From positions 230,198 through 294,197 of the forward strand of contig NZ_JARVWW010000006.1 in assembly GCF_029846715.1 (NCBI RefSeq): DNA of 64,000 nucleotides. The letters are read 5' to 3'. Under the pieces are notes generated by a model. The model saw only the letters and a program-made list of their open reading frames with translations, had not been told where the DNA came from and made no database searches. Numbering within the stretch: the first letter of the stretch is position 1; each line of letters starts with the position of its first letter. Below, in pieces: positions 62,771 through 64,000 of the stretch. Source of the DNA: Bradyrhizobium nivariense. GTDB lineage: Bacteria > Pseudomonadota > Alphaproteobacteria > Rhizobiales > Xanthobacteraceae. Made by a program: the position numbers and the translations under genes.

Positions 62771-63760
62771 ATGGCGACCAACAAGAAGAAGATTTTCGTT
62801 ACACAAACTTTGTCGCAAGGGGCGCGCGCCCTCCTCACCCAGCGAGATGACATCGAGCTCATCGAGTTTCCGAACCTGATCTCCGCCAAAGACTTCGAGG
62901 CCTTGCTCGAGAGCCATGCGCCGGTCCACGGCGTGGCGCTTGGTGCCACCGCCTTCGGCGAGACTGAGCTCGAAGCGTCGAAAGATATGAAAGTGGTGAC
63001 GCGGATCGGCGTCGGTTACGACGCCGTCGACGTCCCCGCTCTTTCCCGTCGCAAGGTGCCGCTGATGGTCGCGGGCAGCGCGAACTCGCCCTCGGTCGCA
63101 GAGCAGGCGCTGTTCATGATGCTGACACTGGCAAAACGCGCGCAGGAGATGCACGCCTGCGTCAAGGACGGCAAATGGGCCGACCGGCTCGGCATGCTGC
63201 CGTTCGATCTGTACGGCAAGACGGTCCTCGTCATCGGCTTCGGCCGCATCGGCACCCGCACCGCCAAGCGCTGCCTGGCGATGGACATGAAGGTGCAGGT
63301 CTATGATCCCTACAAGCCCGCAGCCGAGATCAAGGCGGCCGGTTGCGAGCCCGTCGCCGATCTCGATGCCGCACTGCCCCACGCCGATTTCGTCACCATC
63401 CACTGTCCGAAGACGCCGGAAACGGTCGGCCTGTTCGACGCGGCGCGGATCGGCCGGATGAAGCCGAAATCCTATCTCATCAACACCGCGCGCGGCGGCA
63501 TCGTGAAGGAGACGGCGCTGTACGACGCACTGGTCTCGGGCAAGCTCGCCGGTGCCGGCATCGACGTTTTCGAGGTGGAGCCCCCGCCGGTCAGCAACGC
63601 GCTGTTCGCGCTGCCCAACGTCATCATGGCCCCGCATGTCGCCGGCGTCACGGTCGAGGCGGTGAGCCGCATGAGCGAGCAGACCGCGCGCAACATCCTG
63701 AGTGTGCTGGACGGCGACCCTATCAGGCAAAACATCATCAACCAGGACGTCTTAGTATAG
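62771..63760 (+). CDS. D-2-hydroxyacid dehydrogenase (NAD-dependent, SerA-like)
   Basis: 329 aa after GGCGGGGAGCA. Rossmann motif VIGFGRIGTRTAKRC; catalytic Arg in INTARGGIVKE, Glu in DVFEVEPPP and His in MAPHVAG. Reduces or oxidises a 2-hydroxy/2-keto acid. As last gene of the importer operon it may process the imported sugar acid. Confidence 0.9.
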   Translation: MATNKKKIFVTQTLSQGARALLTQRDDIELIEFPNLISAKDFEALLESHAPVHGVALGATAFGETELEASKDMKVVTRIGVGYDAVDVPALSRRKVPLMVAGSANSPSVAEQALFMMLTLAKRAQEMHACVKDGKWADRLGMLPFDLYGKTVLVIGFGRIGTRTAKRCLAMDMKVQVYDPYKPAAEIKAAGCEPVADLDAALPHADFVTIHCPKTPETVGLFDAARIGRMKPKSYLINTARGGIVKETALYDALVSGKLAGAGIDVFEVEPPPVSNALFALPNVIMAPHVAGVTVEAVSRMSEQTARNILSVLDGDPIRQNIINQDVLV

Positions 63761-63837
63761 TTAGCAAACCCATGATAAAGCTATATTTTGTTGCCTTTTA
63801 GCGAACTTACAATTCCATCGGGGTAGCTCTGGGGTAA

Positions 63838-63866
63838 CAAAAAAGGCCCGCCGAGAGGCGGGCCCT
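63838..63866 (-). terminator. Rho-independent terminator acting on the minus strand
   Basis: Stem GGCCCGCC/GGCGGGCC with loop GAGA. The A-run AACAAAAAA lies before it on the plus strand, so the T-run follows it on the minus strand. It would end a minus-strand gene to the right. Confidence 0.7.
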
Positions 63867-63936
63867 TGGTCGTTAAAGCGGAATGGGGTTAGGTTGAATC
63901 GATTTGGGATTCCCAAATCAGCTTGTTTCTGATTCA

Positions 63937-63965
63937 CCATGCTGGCTGGGCGGAGGCCAGCATGG
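63937..63965. repeat. Perfect 10-bp inverted repeat before the transposase start
   Basis: Arms CCATGCTGGC and GCCAGCATGG around an 9-nt centre, ending 1 nt before the transposase ATG. It could sequester the ribosome site and limit transposase translation. Confidence 0.5.
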
Positions 63966-64000
63966 ATGGGCAAGCCTTATTCTCTGGATCTTCGCAAGCG
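63966..64000 (+). mobile_element. Start of an IS630-family transposase (partial, cut by the window)
   Basis: ATG 63966 reads MGKPYSLDLRKR, the typical opening of IS630-type transposases (MxKPYSxDLRxR). Only 12 residues are visible, so this rests on motif recognition alone. The IS left end should lie between the hydroxyacid dehydrogenase and here. Confidence 0.6.

Overview
The window looks like chromosome of a Bradyrhizobium-type alphaproteobacterium. This is inferred from the high GC content, the Rhizobiales palindromic repeats (10742-10847, 12449-12548, 40498-40615), the F1-ATPase zeta subunit (DUF1476), DUF1236 remnants, and many very small Bradyrhizobium-style membrane or alpha-helical proteins. 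No rRNA and no CRISPR were seen. One tRNA, tRNA-Ser(UGA), lies at 39558-39644.

Layout. 1-2.8 kb holds a D,D-carboxypeptidase cut by the window edge, an epoxide-hydrolase-like enzyme and a GNAT acetyltransferase. 2.8-8.8 kb holds three tandem phage-tail-collar (microcystin-dependent-protein type) genes in one unit with the GNAT gene, divergent from a 1.27-kaa secreted protein with seven IPT/TIG repeats and an autotransporter-like beta barrel. 8.8-12.9 kb holds RlpA, several tiny proteins, repeats, an N-terminally truncated UPF0114 gene and the ATPase zeta subunit. 12.9-21.8 kb is the most striking part: one tightly packed minus-strand operon of tyrosinase, LodA-like quinoprotein oxidase, an unknown 138-aa protein, LodB-like flavoprotein, secreted multicopper oxidase and a DJ-1/PfpI protein. 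It suggests a dedicated copper/quinone oxidation pathway.

22.8-39.6 kb is a mosaic genomic island. It ends at a tyrosine integrase beside tRNA-Ser and carries a phage scaffold-like gene, many small hypothetical genes, frameshifted remnants, six copies of an 18-bp interspersed repeat, two strong palindromes, and a minus-strand unit (ribbon-helix-helix protein, membrane proteins, MltR/HEPN-like protein) that resembles an uncharacterised toxin or defence module. I could not find the distal attachment site.

39.9-49 kb returns to metabolism: ilvD and a six-gene operon for a family-5 (dipeptide/opine-type) ABC importer with a TIM-barrel isomerase. A region with two tandem plus-strand terminators and no plus-strand gene (48.9-49.4 kb) may encode a small RNA. 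49.4-55.8 kb holds a doubly frameshifted DUF1236 remnant, a GrlR-like protein, NAD synthetase, a PHA-enzyme-like hydrolase, nicotinamidase and glucokinase, so two steps of NAD salvage sit together. 56-64 kb holds a single-domain response regulator, an LTxxQ periplasmic protein, a CUT1 sugar ABC importer with a D-2-hydroxyacid dehydrogenase, and the first codons of an IS630-type transposase at the right edge.
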